A stretch of 64,000 bases of DNA from Sphagnum compactum (lineage: Eukaryota > Bryophyta > Sphagnopsida > Sphagnales), in NCBI GenBank assembly GCA_965153455.1, contig OZ234494.1:3224001-3288000 (forward strand). Reading direction: 5' to 3'. The notes below the pieces were generated by a model. That model was not told where the DNA came from. It was given only the letters and a program-made list of their open reading frames with translations, and made no database searches. The translations under genes and the position numbers were made by a program. Numbering within the stretch: the first letter of the stretch is position 1; every line of letters starts with the position of its first letter. Below, one piece after another: positions 10,791-22,905 of the stretch.

Positions 10791-12120
10791 TGACATGTTT
10801 TGTGGTGTGAACTAATTCACACAGGGCGAGCTCTGCACTAAGACCACCATGGTGGAGCACCAAGGTGGAAAATGATGATTTGGCCAACATGGCAAGGTGG
10901 GGTTCGACTCCCCAATTCGCCTTATAGGACCTGAGTTAAAGGGTTCAAGATGAAGTTTGGAGCAAGTTAGGCTTGTTTTAAAACCAACGTTTGTGTTGGC
11001 TATTGCAACAACATGTGGTTGTCTTGGGGTGGCACTTGGTGCTCCCCCAAATAAACCCATTGGGTAATTTGGAATTGTCTTGAAGTAGCATTTGGTGTTG
11101 CCCCAAATAAACCTTTTGGGGCAACTTGGATTTGTTATAGAATGAGAATTGGTGTCACTTTGTATTTCCCTCCCTTCAAAACACACCTAAATGTTGTGCC
11201 ACAGATAACTTAAGAATTGTCTTGGACAATAATTAATGTTATCCCATGGGAACTTGAGAATGTTGTCAACATGTCCTAGGAATGGTTTCAAATGAACTTA
11301 AAGGGCATATGCATGGTAAAGTCAACAACTAATCTCCTTGGCAGTCTACTTAACAAGTAAAAAGAAAATAATAGCAATATCCATCATAAACCATTTGTAT
11401 CTGGAATATTTTTAATTTCAAAAGACAAGATAGTTTTTCACTATTGTGCATTAACTTTCAAACTTCACATTGTAAAAGTAGGTTGAAAGCAAATTTCTAA
11501 AAATACAAGTATATTTTGCAATCTACTTTTCATTTACTTTTTACATTATGGACTTTTGTAAAGTACGTGGTAAGTAGGGTCTAACAAATAAAAAGTGGAA
11601 TAAACTTTGTATGGGGACTTTAGGAATACAATGATCTTTTTATCCTTACCTAGTATCAATATGTTTCATTGAATTAAATGTGTTGAAAGATTCCTCGGAT
11701 CACAATTTTACCATGTAATAAACATAGATTTTTTTGCCTACTTTTAGAATTTCTTTGTTTTTAATCTTTTGGAAGTAGATTCTTACAAATGTAATAGAGG
11801 CACCAAGGGCATTCTACCATATTGCCATCCATTTCAATGTTATTTTATTACATTTATATGCCCTACACATAATCAAAATGGAGACATTGATTTCTTTTTG
11901 TATACTATGTTTATGCCCTAAGGTAGTTTGTTATAGGTTAAATCCTAACCTTGTCTTAATGAGTTTAGATAATAAACAAATCAAGTTTGGTTAAGTCCAT
12001 AAAACTTGAATTAACCTTGAATGTTTGGGATGCATAACTAGTTAGGAGATAGAAATGCAAGGTAATAAGAGGAGCTCAATGAGCACAAGAAATAAAAAAT
12101 GGAGTTAAAAGGGTGTTACA
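10791..12120 (+). repeat. 3' LTR with internal insertion
   Basis: It starts TGACATG right after the purine tract and ends GTTACA at 12120. It aligns with the 5' LTR from 10791 to about 11301 and again from about 11920 to 12120. The intervening 618 bp are absent from the 5' LTR. Confidence 0.65.
11302..11919. mobile_element. insertion nested in the 3' LTR
   Basis: A segment of about 618 bp is present in the 3' LTR but not in the 5' LTR. Its edges carry short inverted ends (AGGGCATA at 11302, TATGCCCT at 11912-11919), flanked by TTAA on the left and AA on the right. No open frame is seen inside. It looks like a small non-autonomous DNA element, but the ends are too short to name the superfamily. 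Confidence 0.4.
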
Positions 12121-15100
12121 ACCAACAAGGCACTCCAATGGGTTCAAAAACCCTTTACCTTTTTTGAGGTCCTAGGTCTTAGAAAAAGGTTGTACCTTTA
12201 GACCATCACCCTTCACTCTTGGAGTTAAACACACAATTCCTTTTGAGGATATATAAAATAAAGATGTTCATATTTACAAATAATATCTATTTTTACATGA
12301 AGGTTAATAAATTCGCTTAATTCAAAATGGAACATTCTTATTGATTGAATGCTCAAAGTTCGGCCCTTTTGGCCATGTGGTCAAAATATTCAATAATGAT
12401 GTCATTGCCAAATTCTTGGGCTTTCTCGTGGAAAAAGAATGTTCATAAAACGAAAATCCAACTTCTTTCAATCAACACAATAATTGTATCATATATATAT
12501 ATATATACACACACCATCTTTGCCATTGGATGGGGAGGGGATGTGGGGAAGAATTCCTTTCTTAGGCTTGGGCTCAAGTTGGTGCAAGAAAATGCCTTGA
12601 GTGTGGTTAAGTTGGGTCACGTATTTTTTGGGCTCGGGGCATGATGTAAAGTGGACATAAGCTTGTTAAATGAACAACTTTTTGGACTAGGTAACCAATT
12701 CAAACACATAGGTGACTATGGATAGTTGAGGCACATGAAAGTCAAAACTAACCATGATAACCAACATGCTTGAACTTGTTACCAAACATAAATCCATTGT
12801 ATGGGAGAACCCTGCGTATGGGTTATGGGACACACAAGAATGTGAGTCATGAGGTTCAATCCACCAACCTCTTAGAACATATCAAATGGTGAAGCCATCT
12901 TCTTATGACAATTCATTTCATTCAAGAAAAAATAGTTGTAATATCTTGTAGTTGCTTTATGTCAGTGTAATGTTTGCTTGTTAGATTAACCACCTTCTAT
13001 TCTATCTTGGTTTTGAATTTTTAGAAAACCTCCTTTGTAATGGCTAGGATAGGAAGCAAATCAATAAATCATCCTAAATTTAAGTCTCAAGAAGGCCTCG
13101 TTTTGTATGACTTTCATCCTTTTCAACTTTGATAAGAATGGTATTTTTGGGTCGTAACTTTTAAAGATTGGAAAATAAATCAAACATTGAGATCCAAGCC
13201 ATACTTATTTATCTATGATTATTCGTGACTACTTTTCACAAAATTACTTAGTTAGTAGCATAACTAAAATATTATCCATATATTATGATGAATAATTAAT
13301 TATATAATGAGGAATTGCATTATATTGTAATTTCATTTAGAAATAATCATTATACAATTTTATAAATAAATGAAGTAGACAATGACCAACTCAGCCCTTT
13401 TCACCTGTAACAAGCAAAGAAAAGTGAACCAAAAAAAATTAAGATTTGCTTCTGTTTGACAATTTTTGAATAATTCATTTCTAATGTTTAAAAGAAGTTC
13501 AATATTTTTAAAAAATTCTATATTGCTCGATCCGTACTAAAAAAACATCTAGTTGATTTGAGTCAGAAATAAATAAATACATCTTTTGTTTGACCTTTTC
13601 ATTTTTACCTTTCCATTTGATTATGCAATGCCCTTCAATTTAGAATTTAGTATTAAAATAATTCTTTGAATTATTACTTAAATGGTTTTTAATGAATAAA
13701 TTGTAGTGAGTGATTTCACGAAAATGTCAATGAAGTGTTTGGTTGATGGATAGTAGAATCTTGGAATTTCCTTGCCATAAGAAATGACCGTCCCTTTATA
13801 TATGTTATGAGCCACATGATTCAACTCTTTCTAAGGAGGTCCTCATCAGTGCGGGTGGGTTTTTAACAAGCACCAATTTTGAGTATTTGGAAAAATCAAA
13901 ATCAAATAACCAATGATTCCAAATATTTGAGGAAAAAAAAATCAGAATCAAAGAACTGTTGATTCCCCCCAAGTATTTCAAAAACTTCAAAAAATCATCA
14001 AGTTTAATGACAGACTCATTAATTTTCTAAGCAAAAAAATAATTTGATTTTTTCAAAAAATAAATAAAAACCATAGCTATAAATAACAAAATGATATTTT
14101 CATTTTTTTAGATAACAACAATTTTATATTAAAACCAAGTATTTGATTTTTTGATAATTGTGATTATTGATACGTAGTAGGGGTTTAGTGCAAGTTTTAA
14201 TATATGCTCTCACTTTGATCCTCAATTAAAGTCGTTTTGAGTTATTTTCTGTGCTAGGGACAAAACTGCAAGTCAAACAATCAAATGCGGCAAGTTTATT
14301 TGCAAGGGAGGTATGACAATACGTGATATAACTGGCCACTCTTATTCAATAAAATGATTCCACATTGTTGGTGTGACCATGAATATTCGAAGTGTTTTTC
14401 GGGTCTCTTCTTGCCATTGAAAGCTTTCTTCTTTTAACAACAAACAAGGTTCAAAAAAAGATTTTTGCTCCCTACAATTGGTTATATACCCCGAATACAC
14501 TATCGGTTTTATATGATGTTATGGTCTTAACGTTTTATCTCGAAATAAAATATTTCTCTCACAACATTTTTTTTCAATAAAAAATTGTTATTTTTAGACT
14601 CAATAAAAAATTTATTGACAACAACAAAATGTATTGCAAAAAAGAGAGCAAATTTTTGCCAAGGGAAAATAGGATTTAGGGTTTGACTTTTGACAAATGC
14701 ACACCTTCTTGGAGACATCTGAAACATGAATAAGCCACCCCAGCGGCCCATAAGGTGTGCAAGTGTGAAACAGGCAGGCACATAGGGCACTTGGAGGCAT
14801 TCTATTGGTGAAAAGAAAATCTTGTATTGTTTGTGAGACGCTTCCAATGACTAATTTTTGTGTGTGTGTGTGTGTGTGAGATGCTATTTTAGAGAACATG
14901 ACAAAAGTGACATTCCCTCAAAGGCTTGTCAACAAAGCATGAGTGCATGAGACCAAGGCACATGTGGAGGGATGTTATTGGTGAAGCAAATATCTTTGGG
15001 GGATTGGGAGAGGGGTGGGGTAGGGAGAGGTGTAATAGATTTGGGCATAAATAACGAAGTGTGAATGGACTACTCAAGGGTTAGTTTGAGAGTTTTCCCC

Positions 15101-17374
15101 ACAAGATGACAAGTGGTCATCCAAGGGCTAAACAACAAGGGGGTTATGTTAATATTGGCGAGTAAAATAATAATGTCCAACACAACACGTTGGAAAAAAG
15201 GACATTCCAAAATCTAGTGGAAGCAAAAGGAAAGGGGGAAAAAGGGTGATTGAAGAAGAGATGGGGGTTTGGTGCACCAATTCATGCTTCCCAACGCAGC
15301 AAAAGCAACCCCCTACCCTTTGTTAGGCTAATCTACTCGTACCAATAAAGAGCAAAGCACACCATTTTAGTTTATTGAGTAAAAAAAGCAAGCAAATGAG
15401 CATATGACTGAATGGCATTTCATCCTATATGGCTATTTGCCTCCATCATACATAGGTAGTCTTATTGTGCATAAAGAGCACAACAAGATTGGACAACCCT
15501 CTTTCAAGGGTTTCATCCAATGTAAGTTATCCACGTGGGTGCGAGGCAAGGGTTGAGGCCAACAAAGGCTAACCCTTATTTGGTAGGAAGATAGGTTAAA
15601 GTAACATCTCACATGGGCTAGCCTAGTGGTGAGCTCAACACCATTTGCAACTTGCAAGGTAAGTTACTCACTACTGACCACGTATCAATAACACATCACT
15701 AACACACAATAAATTATTGAGTTTACAAAACTGGCGACATTTGACTCATGCAATAATAGGCAAAGTGATTGACTTGACCTTCTACCTTATACAACAACAC
15801 TATACATTGCCTCCCCTAAAGCACCCGCCAAATGTTTCAATGTATGTGGAGGGCACAGTATCTAGTGGAACCTATCCGACACATGCGACATGGCATTTAA
15901 AAAAATGAAACACCGTGTTATTTTAGAGGGCATTTCACTTCTAGTGTGGGCGATTTCGATTTTCAAAACGCCTGCCTCGTGTTTTATTAAATTTTAATTT
16001 TCCTGCGATACCTTGGCAGGTACCCACCAAGAAACAAAGGAAAAATAGAAAAAATAGCAAACCACCCAGACCAATCATTCTGATTGACAATTCAGAAAGA
16101 GTGAGCAGCAGTCAGATGCAACAAAAGTTTTTGGTTGCTCACATGACCGTGCAAACAAATTTTTTTATTATGTATTAACATGGCGTGATCAGCAAAGGGC
16201 ACAGGTGACCCCCCTTGAGTTATTTTGCATGCTTTCTATAAGCAAAGGGTGTCACCTTTCATAGGCCGTTTCTATTTTGATTGCAGGTGAGAACTCTTCT
16301 AGACTTTTTGTTTTCCGGAGGTATCCCATCCCTTTCTCTATTTTATAGGCTTATTCTGAATGAGCTTTTGAACATGATTCGTTCATTTGCTCCTGGGTGA
16401 CCCACTTTGGGTTTTGTCCTCTCTCTTTTTCCTTCTTTTTTCCCTTTTACTGGGTGCTTTTGTTTTTAGGTGTTTGCCATAGTTTCATCATCTTTAAACA
16501 CTGGTTATATATAAAGAAAATATAGGATTAGTGTAGAAAATCTACACAAAATATACACAGTTTCTGGAATAGGCTAATGCCTAGGCATGAAAAAAGCTTC
16601 TATGGTTAATTAGACAGTTATTATAATGGGAGCTTTCAATTGTTTTGAGGAGGTAACTTCAATAAATTGGCACCTAAATGTTGTAATAATTATATAGGCT
16701 TGCTCCTTGGTGGAAAGGAAAAAAATTGTGACCAATGAAATTGCTCAAATAAGTGCCTTGAATTGTTTCAAAGAGTTGCCTTAATGAACTACTAGTATTT
16801 ACATATTTGCATGCAATGAACATGCAAATTGCTAAGAGCTTCCAACAACAATTTGGGATTTTTTTCACATCATTTTCTGATTTTCTAAAATTAAAAACTT
16901 GCACTGATGGAAAGAAATCCATTGCAGAAGGAAAAGCCACAGACAAGAGCCAAGGGAAACCATCACTCTCTGATTTTGGAGATTTTATAAAGGAAGTTCC
17001 TCATAGTAACAACAAGGGTTCTGGCACAATACTTGTGCAGTTCTGTTTCTAAGAAGGACAAGTGGTCATGGGTTGGTTCCTCTTGTGGTTCTACCAGTTC
17101 CACTTGTGATGTGAATAAACACTAAAATGAATAGGGATGATCATGGTACAAGCCTGATCGGGGGCTTTACTTTGGAAGTGTAGAAAATACTCATGAAGGA
17201 TTTCAACCAGATTAGGCTACCCATCATTTGTTAAGTGGGATCTCCAATGCCTCCTCGGGTACCATGTTGAAATCTGAAATTCATTTTGTTTTATTGGACG
17301 TGTGCTTAGTAGGATCCCATCATCCCCGGAGGAACTCAAGCAATTAGTGTTAAATGTTTATCTCGCCCTTGTAA
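12121..17374. other. gene-poor intergenic stretch
   Basis: No recognised gene. It holds an (AT)n-(AC)n microsatellite at about 12487-12514, AT-rich sequence at 13200-14300 and a (TG)n run at about 14861-14879. A diverged relative of the MITE interior lies near 16050-16150 (ACCACCCAGACCAATCA, compared with ACCACCTGGACCAATCA at 17504). An open frame at 16807-17052 includes KKSIAEGKATDKSQGKPSL, looks mildly protein-like and matches nothing I recognise. Confidence 0.45.
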
Positions 17375-17731
17375 GAGCATCTCCAGTGGTGCTCAGTATG
17401 TGACTCTGCAAAAATATTTTTCACATCCATGTTAAGTAATTTACTTTTTTGCAACCCCACCCATAAAACCGAAACCTGGATAGGTGGAGGACTACTACCA
17501 GCAAACCACCTGGACCAATCACTATGATAGGGCCAATCAGAATCACTCATCAGTAGTAGTCAGATCCTATTTATTACACTCTTTTCTGTTGCTGTGGCGT
17601 TTACCAGTCACCGCAAACTGTGCAATCATTCTCAGCCAAACTATTTTCCTGAGGAAAACCGGCATATTTTGACATTTCTTCATCCAATTTTAGTGTGCAC
17701 GATCACATGTAGAGCACCCCTGGAGATGCTG
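17375..17731. mobile_element. MITE with GAGCATCTCCAG termini and TAA target duplication
   Basis: The left end GAGCATCTCCAGTGGTGCT (17375) is the inverted counterpart of the right end AGCACCCCTGGAGATGCTG (ending 17731), with very few mismatches. TAA flanks both ends (17372-17374 and 17732-17734). A 357-bp element with TAA duplication and such ends fits the PIF/Harbinger type of plant MITE. The interior has no open frame of note. The superfamily name is an inference from the 3-bp duplication. Confidence 0.65.
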
Positions 17732-19734
17732 TAACAATGGTAAATATTGAATACTATACAGTGAGGGAGCATTTAAATATCATATGGGTCAAGTGTTGTG
17801 CTGGCAAATTGATAGTAACCGATGTGTGACCAATCATTCTGGCTGGCCAATAATAAGTTGTCTTCTTTTTTTTTCCCATGCTTGGGGTATTTTGCATGAA
17901 TTTGCAAGAGTTGAGCCCATTTTCACACCATTTTGTCCATGACATAATCCAAAATTTCATGTACATTTCATGAAAATCACCTACCTAGGTAAAGAGCATA
18001 ATAAGGCAAACTTTAGGATGACCCTTTAAACATAGGTAAATCGCAAAGGCGGTAGGAGCAATAGGCATTATTTCCAATACGAAGTGCCCTCCGTATACAC
18101 TAGGAAAGTTCTTAAAGTGCATTATGGATAGGGCATGAATATGATCTCCATCATTTTCTTTGGTGGGACAATAAGATCAAAGACATTTACACTTTATCCA
18201 AAGCTAGCATAAGGAAGAGCTATTCTCCAATTTAATTACCAAAGGTACCATAAGACTCAGCAAAAGGCACGACACCCTTCAGTTTCAAAAGGGGGTGTGC
18301 GTTACCATAAGGTGTGCACTTTGAAAGAAGAGAAGGGTCAACAAAGTTTGTAAGGTCCGTCCACCGGAGCCCATGTGGTATCCTACTTTCATGAGCTAGC
18401 TATAGGCACTACTAATATGTGCCCTAAGATCAGTAGTGCCTTCACCAATGCCCAAAGCAGTTGTCTGTAGGGCACTGCAAAAAAACCCTAAACCTTGAGG
18501 GAACAAAAATAAAATTGTCTAAGCAATTTGGATAGGTACATTATTTTGAACCAACCTTGATTGACACACATGTACTAATTAAAAGAATTATTAATCAATT
18601 ATGTCTTTTTTTAATTTTATAAATTGGGGTTGGTAATGATTTTCATAATGGTGCCATTACTAATGAACCAAGAATTTGGAAACTACTTTAGAGGCCTATC
18701 TTTCATGTACTTCAAATTGAACAATATAATGGAGCACACACAACAAATCAACCTAGCCCGTAAGCTAGAGGTGTGGTGATTGTGTCGGTAGTGCATGATG
18801 CATAAAGCACGTCTTCCCTTGTTGCCATGTTTCCTTTGTGAAATCTTTGTGGTCAAGCCGGTCTTCCCTTGCCCATGTTTCCTTTGTGAAATCTTTGTGG
18901 TCAAGCCGATAAGGCCACATGTGTAACTTTGGCCCTAATGAAAAAGGGAGATGCCATTTCTACAATAGGAGATGGATCCACATCCTCAAAGCCAAGCACT
19001 CGGTTTGCCCATCATGACAAGGATATTCACTTGTTGTGAACCCTAAACCCTAAACGACTCCCTCTTACCCTTTGTCGTCATTGACATGATCTTCTATGTG
19101 CAACTTCGGAAGTTGCCACGTGTCAATGGCATGGGTTTTTCATAGGCTTCAAGTCTTGTATAAGATGCCCAAAGAACTCTCTCGAACATAAGTCACTGAA
19201 CTTGAACAAGAAAAGACACTCATAGGAAAGCCTGATTACAGCATGAAGTTAAGATGGCTTTTCACGCGATGGGAGAATTCCAACATAATTTGTATCCTTC
19301 GAAAATTGCCAGGCTCCACCTTCCTTCATGCAAAAACTAAGGCCCACTTTACACTAGGAGTCAAGGCCAATGTTCAAATCAAATCAAGCATTCCTATTGG
19401 TGCAAAAGTTGAAATCAGCCCCCAAGGGCTTTAATATCCTGACATCAATGTTCTAGCATTTATTGGTAACTTGGGGGCCAAACAACAAGCCAAAAATATG
19501 CTCAAAGTTGTTCCCAAGTTTTTTCAGCCGTGTGACTCGTAGTATAAAGCGGGCATAAGGTCTGGGTGCCCATACAAGGACTAAGATATGGCATGGGATT
19601 TTTCACAGATATAAAATAAATACTCAATCTATTCCACCATACCTTTAAAAATGGGATTGGACATCTGGTTGTTGCAAAGGTGGATGATGATAATAGAAAT
19701 AGTTAGAAGGATCAGCCTTTTTTTTGGGTGGTTA
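17732..19734. other. gene-free stretch
   Basis: No supported gene. It includes a two-copy tandem duplication at 18811-18908 (listed separately) and a short CCCTAAACCCTAAA telomere-like motif at about 19040-19054. The open frame at 19243-19434 (MKLRWLFTRWEN) matches nothing known. Confidence 0.4.
18811..18908. repeat. tandem duplication, about 50 bp x 2
   Basis: Both copies start GTCTTCCCTTG (18811 and 18861), end GTGGTCAAGCCG, and differ by only a 2-bp indel and a few bases. The near identity points to a recent duplication. Confidence 0.8.
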
Positions 19735-19955
19735 TATATAGCCAGAAAGCTATATTAAAAATTAAAAGTGCTAAATAAATAATGAAAAAAAATGTTTTAA
19801 ATAGCAAGAATTTGTACCAAATTTTAAGAAATATTGCCAGACTTCTTCTATACATGGTTGAAGTAGGCAGCCAATAAGAAAGAAGGATGTTTAAAAAAGT
19901 TTAATTTCACATTTGGCTTCAGATCATTGCAACTTTGGTTACATCAAAAAAAAAT
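19735..19955 (+). repeat. dispersed AT-rich repeat family, copy C
   Basis: It shares ordered blocks with 61240-61445: TATAGCCAGAA, TCTATACATGGTT(C)AAGTA, GAAGGATGTTT, CACATTTGGCTTCAGATCATTG and TTGGTTACATCAAAAA. Moderately diverged, same orientation. Confidence 0.5.
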
Positions 19956-22478
19956 TGAGCAAAACAAGCATTGGGAAGGATCCTTTTTCACTTGAAGAGA
20001 CAAGGAGACTTGAGGATGCTTCTATCTGGAAGTAGAGATGATGCCACCAATACCTCCCTGACAAAGCAAATCTACATGTGCTATGTGGACACTAAGACTA
20101 AATTTAACTCTTTTTGGGCCTATGACAGAACCCAAGAAGACTTCTCCCACAAGAATCGACAATTTCACTCTGAAAAAGTGGGGAGTTGCCCATGTGGGAT
20201 GAGTTAGAAAGAAAACAAAAGGCTCTTCTTGCTTGGCCTAAAGCTTATCGTCTATTCCACTTGTGGAAAGCCCAAACCCGCACAAGAGTTAAATTAGGAA
20301 ATGTTTGGGCAAGCTCGTTTGTTTTAAAAAAAAAGAAAAAAGGAAGAACTGACATTTATTAACACCTGGTGAACATTCCTCAAAACTTGGTGGGACCAAA
20401 TGAAGCCTCCCCTAACTATGTAAGACCTTCACTAGTAGAGCCAACAAACCCAAAACCTGGATGACTTTGGGGGCATCCATTGACTTCATATAATACATGA
20501 CAAACTTTATTCCAAGAGAACACAAAGAAAAGAGGGAAAAAGCATCTCCTTTTGCACTTTTGGTCTTTGGTTGAATTTTAAAACTAGACATATGGTAGAG
20601 AGTTACTATGGCTTGACACAAATTCTCACACTTCTACTACTCTCTTATCCTTTCACAATTAAACATGATTGTTCAAAAAACATGGCTCAAATTGTGTGTA
20701 CAAAGGGCATTGCTTTTTCCAAATACCTTTTGTTGAGTTACGATGTAGAAGACGAGCTTTTTTGAAACTCCAAGGGACTCCAAGGAGGAGTCATCGGGTC
20801 TAGCACCTAACTTCCCAAAGGAACCTTAAGAAGTGTTTTTAACTACATTAACGAAGACGGCTTCACAAACAAACCTCACTTGTGGACCTACATTGTTAGG
20901 CAACTTTGGCCACTTTGGAGTGTGTGTGTGATAAGCTTTCATGGGTCTTTGAGTGCTATGTAAGACCTGCGGAGGACTGGCCAAACTAAGGTGCTCATCT
21001 GATGTGGCAGCATCAAATTTTGGTAACACCCCTATCAAAGGGCCTTCTGTGTGTGATGAATGACATGTCACATGACATCTGGCAGCAAGATACGGGTCAT
21101 CACGGGCAGGCCCTTATGAAATGTGTAAGGGCCATGATATCTCACAACCTAGATCCTTTCATCAAAGGCAGGCAGGCCCTTATGAAATGTGTAAGAGCCA
21201 TGATGTCTCACAACGTAGGTCCTTTCATCACAGGCAGGCCCTTATGAAATGTGTAAAGAGCCACAATATGCGACGGCCAAGATCATTTCACCACAAGCGG
21301 GGGGCCCTTACTATTGTGTAGGAGCCCACCAAGAACCAGAAGATGACCTCCAATGCCCGAGGGAGGGAATCGTACACATATAAGGCACTCTCTCTCTCGT
21401 TACACTAGGAAATCTCTGAGAGGTTATATCACGGAGGAAAAAGTCTCAGAATTTTTAGGAACTTTTTTTTTTAAAGGCTCTTTTACGAAGAATCATTTTC
21501 AATTTTAAATTTTAATTTGGAACAAATGGACAAATCCATTTCACAGAGAGAGAGAGAGAGGAGCCAGTACATTTTCACAAGTTTTGAGGAGCTTTTTTTC
21601 AGGAGGAATATATTTCACAAGTTTTCAGGATCTTTTGAGGAGTTTTGAAAGAGCTTCTATGAATAAATTATATTAAATTAAATTAAATTAAAAGCAAGAC
21701 TTCTGAATCCGAGTTCAAGGATTGAAGGAGACCTTCAAAATGAAAGAATGATTGATCACGCTAAGGATGAAAAGTATGATGTCGTATTGGATGATTGTGC
21801 TAATGGAAGCTTTGACCTAACAATACCCTTGTTAAATATAATTTCCTTCTTTCCCTAACAACTACCCTTTCAAAAAAAAACTTATTTTGGGTCATTGTGA
21901 AAGAAAATTATTTCTTCAATAAATTTTTTTTTATCATTATCATTTTTATTTTTATACTCTGTCATTTTTTAAAAGACTTTTTAATCCACTTGAAAAAAAC
22001 TATATATTAAAATCACCTTCAAAATTTTTTGTCATTATCCCTTCAGCGACCCTTGGCATGCTCTTGGCATGCTCTTTGGTGAAAAATGGAGTATGTCCAA
22101 GCAAAGCACAAACACCAGATGATGATGCGTGACCAAATATAATTTGTTTTTTCATGATGGGTTGGGGTCATGGGTGGCCGTAAGGTAAGGTTCTATATAG
22201 CTGAACAAACAGGCAGGGACAAAATTGGATGCCTTGACACCCTTCTCTCTCTTTAGACTCGTTTACTCTTTCCACACGAGGAAGAAAACAAACTGAAATC
22301 TACCATTTACTAATAACACATGTACTATGTTAGTCAACCTCCTCGACCGCTCTAATGGCCCCAGAATCCATGTATTAAGATAGATGTTTGTTTTGTGATC
22401 ATGTCTTTACCCGTCCCAAACAATGGGCCCTTGCTGCACTTTTGGTACCTTGGAAAGCCCTGAACGAGATCGATCGTG
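19956..22478. other. intergenic stretch with a promoter-like patch
   Basis: No supported gene. The open frame at 19971-20207 matches nothing. Between 21370 and 21600 there is a promoter-like arrangement: CATATAAGGCA (21377), then CACTCTCTCTCTCG, GAGAGGTTATATCACGG, an AG run at 21546-21560 and repeated TTCACAAGTTTT motifs. This could be the R/U5 part of a solo LTR or a dead promoter. Confidence 0.35.
21106..21310. repeat. tandem repeat, 62-66 bp unit, about 3 copies
   Basis: GCAGGCCCTTATGAAATGTG begins copies at 21106, 21172 and 21234. Each continues with an AAG(A/G)GCCA...ATATC/GTCTCACAAC...CTTTCATCA segment. The third copy is the most diverged (ACAATATGCGACGG). The frame is partly open across copies but shows no sign of selection. 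Confidence 0.75.
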
Positions 22479-22905
22479 TGTGCATGTTTGTCGTTTTATA
22501 ATTTCTGGACCAACAACAGAGCAAAAGTCATTGAATTTCTAGTGATTCCAATGCTACAAAAGCCAATGGGAAGACAAAAGGATCCCAAATTCTAAACTAC
22601 CTGGTCTGTTGTGTTTTCAGCAAAAGAGAGAAGAAAAAACCCTCCCACCCTCCCAAAAAGAAGAAAAAAAAACCTCCCCATTTATTTACACTTTGATTTG
22701 TGCATGTTTGTCGTTTTGCAATTGTTTGGACCAACCCGGAGCAAAAGTTTGTTAAATTTGGAGAGGATTTTCATCTCTCTGGAAGAGTCTGATGCTACAA
22801 AACCAACAACAAAGACAAAGGATCCCAGATCCTACAACCTGGTCTGTGTTTTTTTTGGCAAATGAGAACCAAAAACTAAAAGAAAGAAAGAAAGAAAGAA
22901 GAAAA
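22479..22905. repeat. direct duplication, about 215 bp x 2
   Basis: Copy 1 starts TGTGCATGTTTGTCGTTTT at 22479 and copy 2 at 22699. Both continue with GGACCAAC, AGCAAAAGT, TGCTACAAAA, AAAGGATCCCA and CCTGGTCTGT in the same order. The copies differ by small indels. Confidence 0.7.

Larger units (their letters stand above)
7617..12120 (+). mobile_element. decayed LTR retrotransposon, gag-only interior, likely Ty3/Gypsy-like
   Basis: Two diverged direct repeats bound the element. The 5' LTR is 7617-8337 (TGACATG to CATTATA) and the 3' LTR is 10791-12120 (TGACATG to GTTACA). They share several blocks such as GGAGCAAGT, CAACATGTGGTTGTC and CTTTTGGGGCAACTTGGA or close variants. A primer-binding-site-like TTAGTATCAAAGC (8341) resembles the initiator-Met tRNA PBS, and a purine tract with AAAAGGTGGGGGTGAG directly precedes the 3' LTR. 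The 2.4-kb interior has a broken gag and no reverse transcriptase or integrase that I can see, so it is non-autonomous or deleted. No matching target-site duplication was found. The 3' LTR is about 600 bp longer than the 5' LTR because of an internal insertion. Confidence 0.75.

Noticed and set aside
16807-17052. 81-codon frame with Lys/Ser-rich C-terminal half
   Set aside because: No homology recognised; the start is ambiguous and its first half is low-complexity AT-rich sequence.
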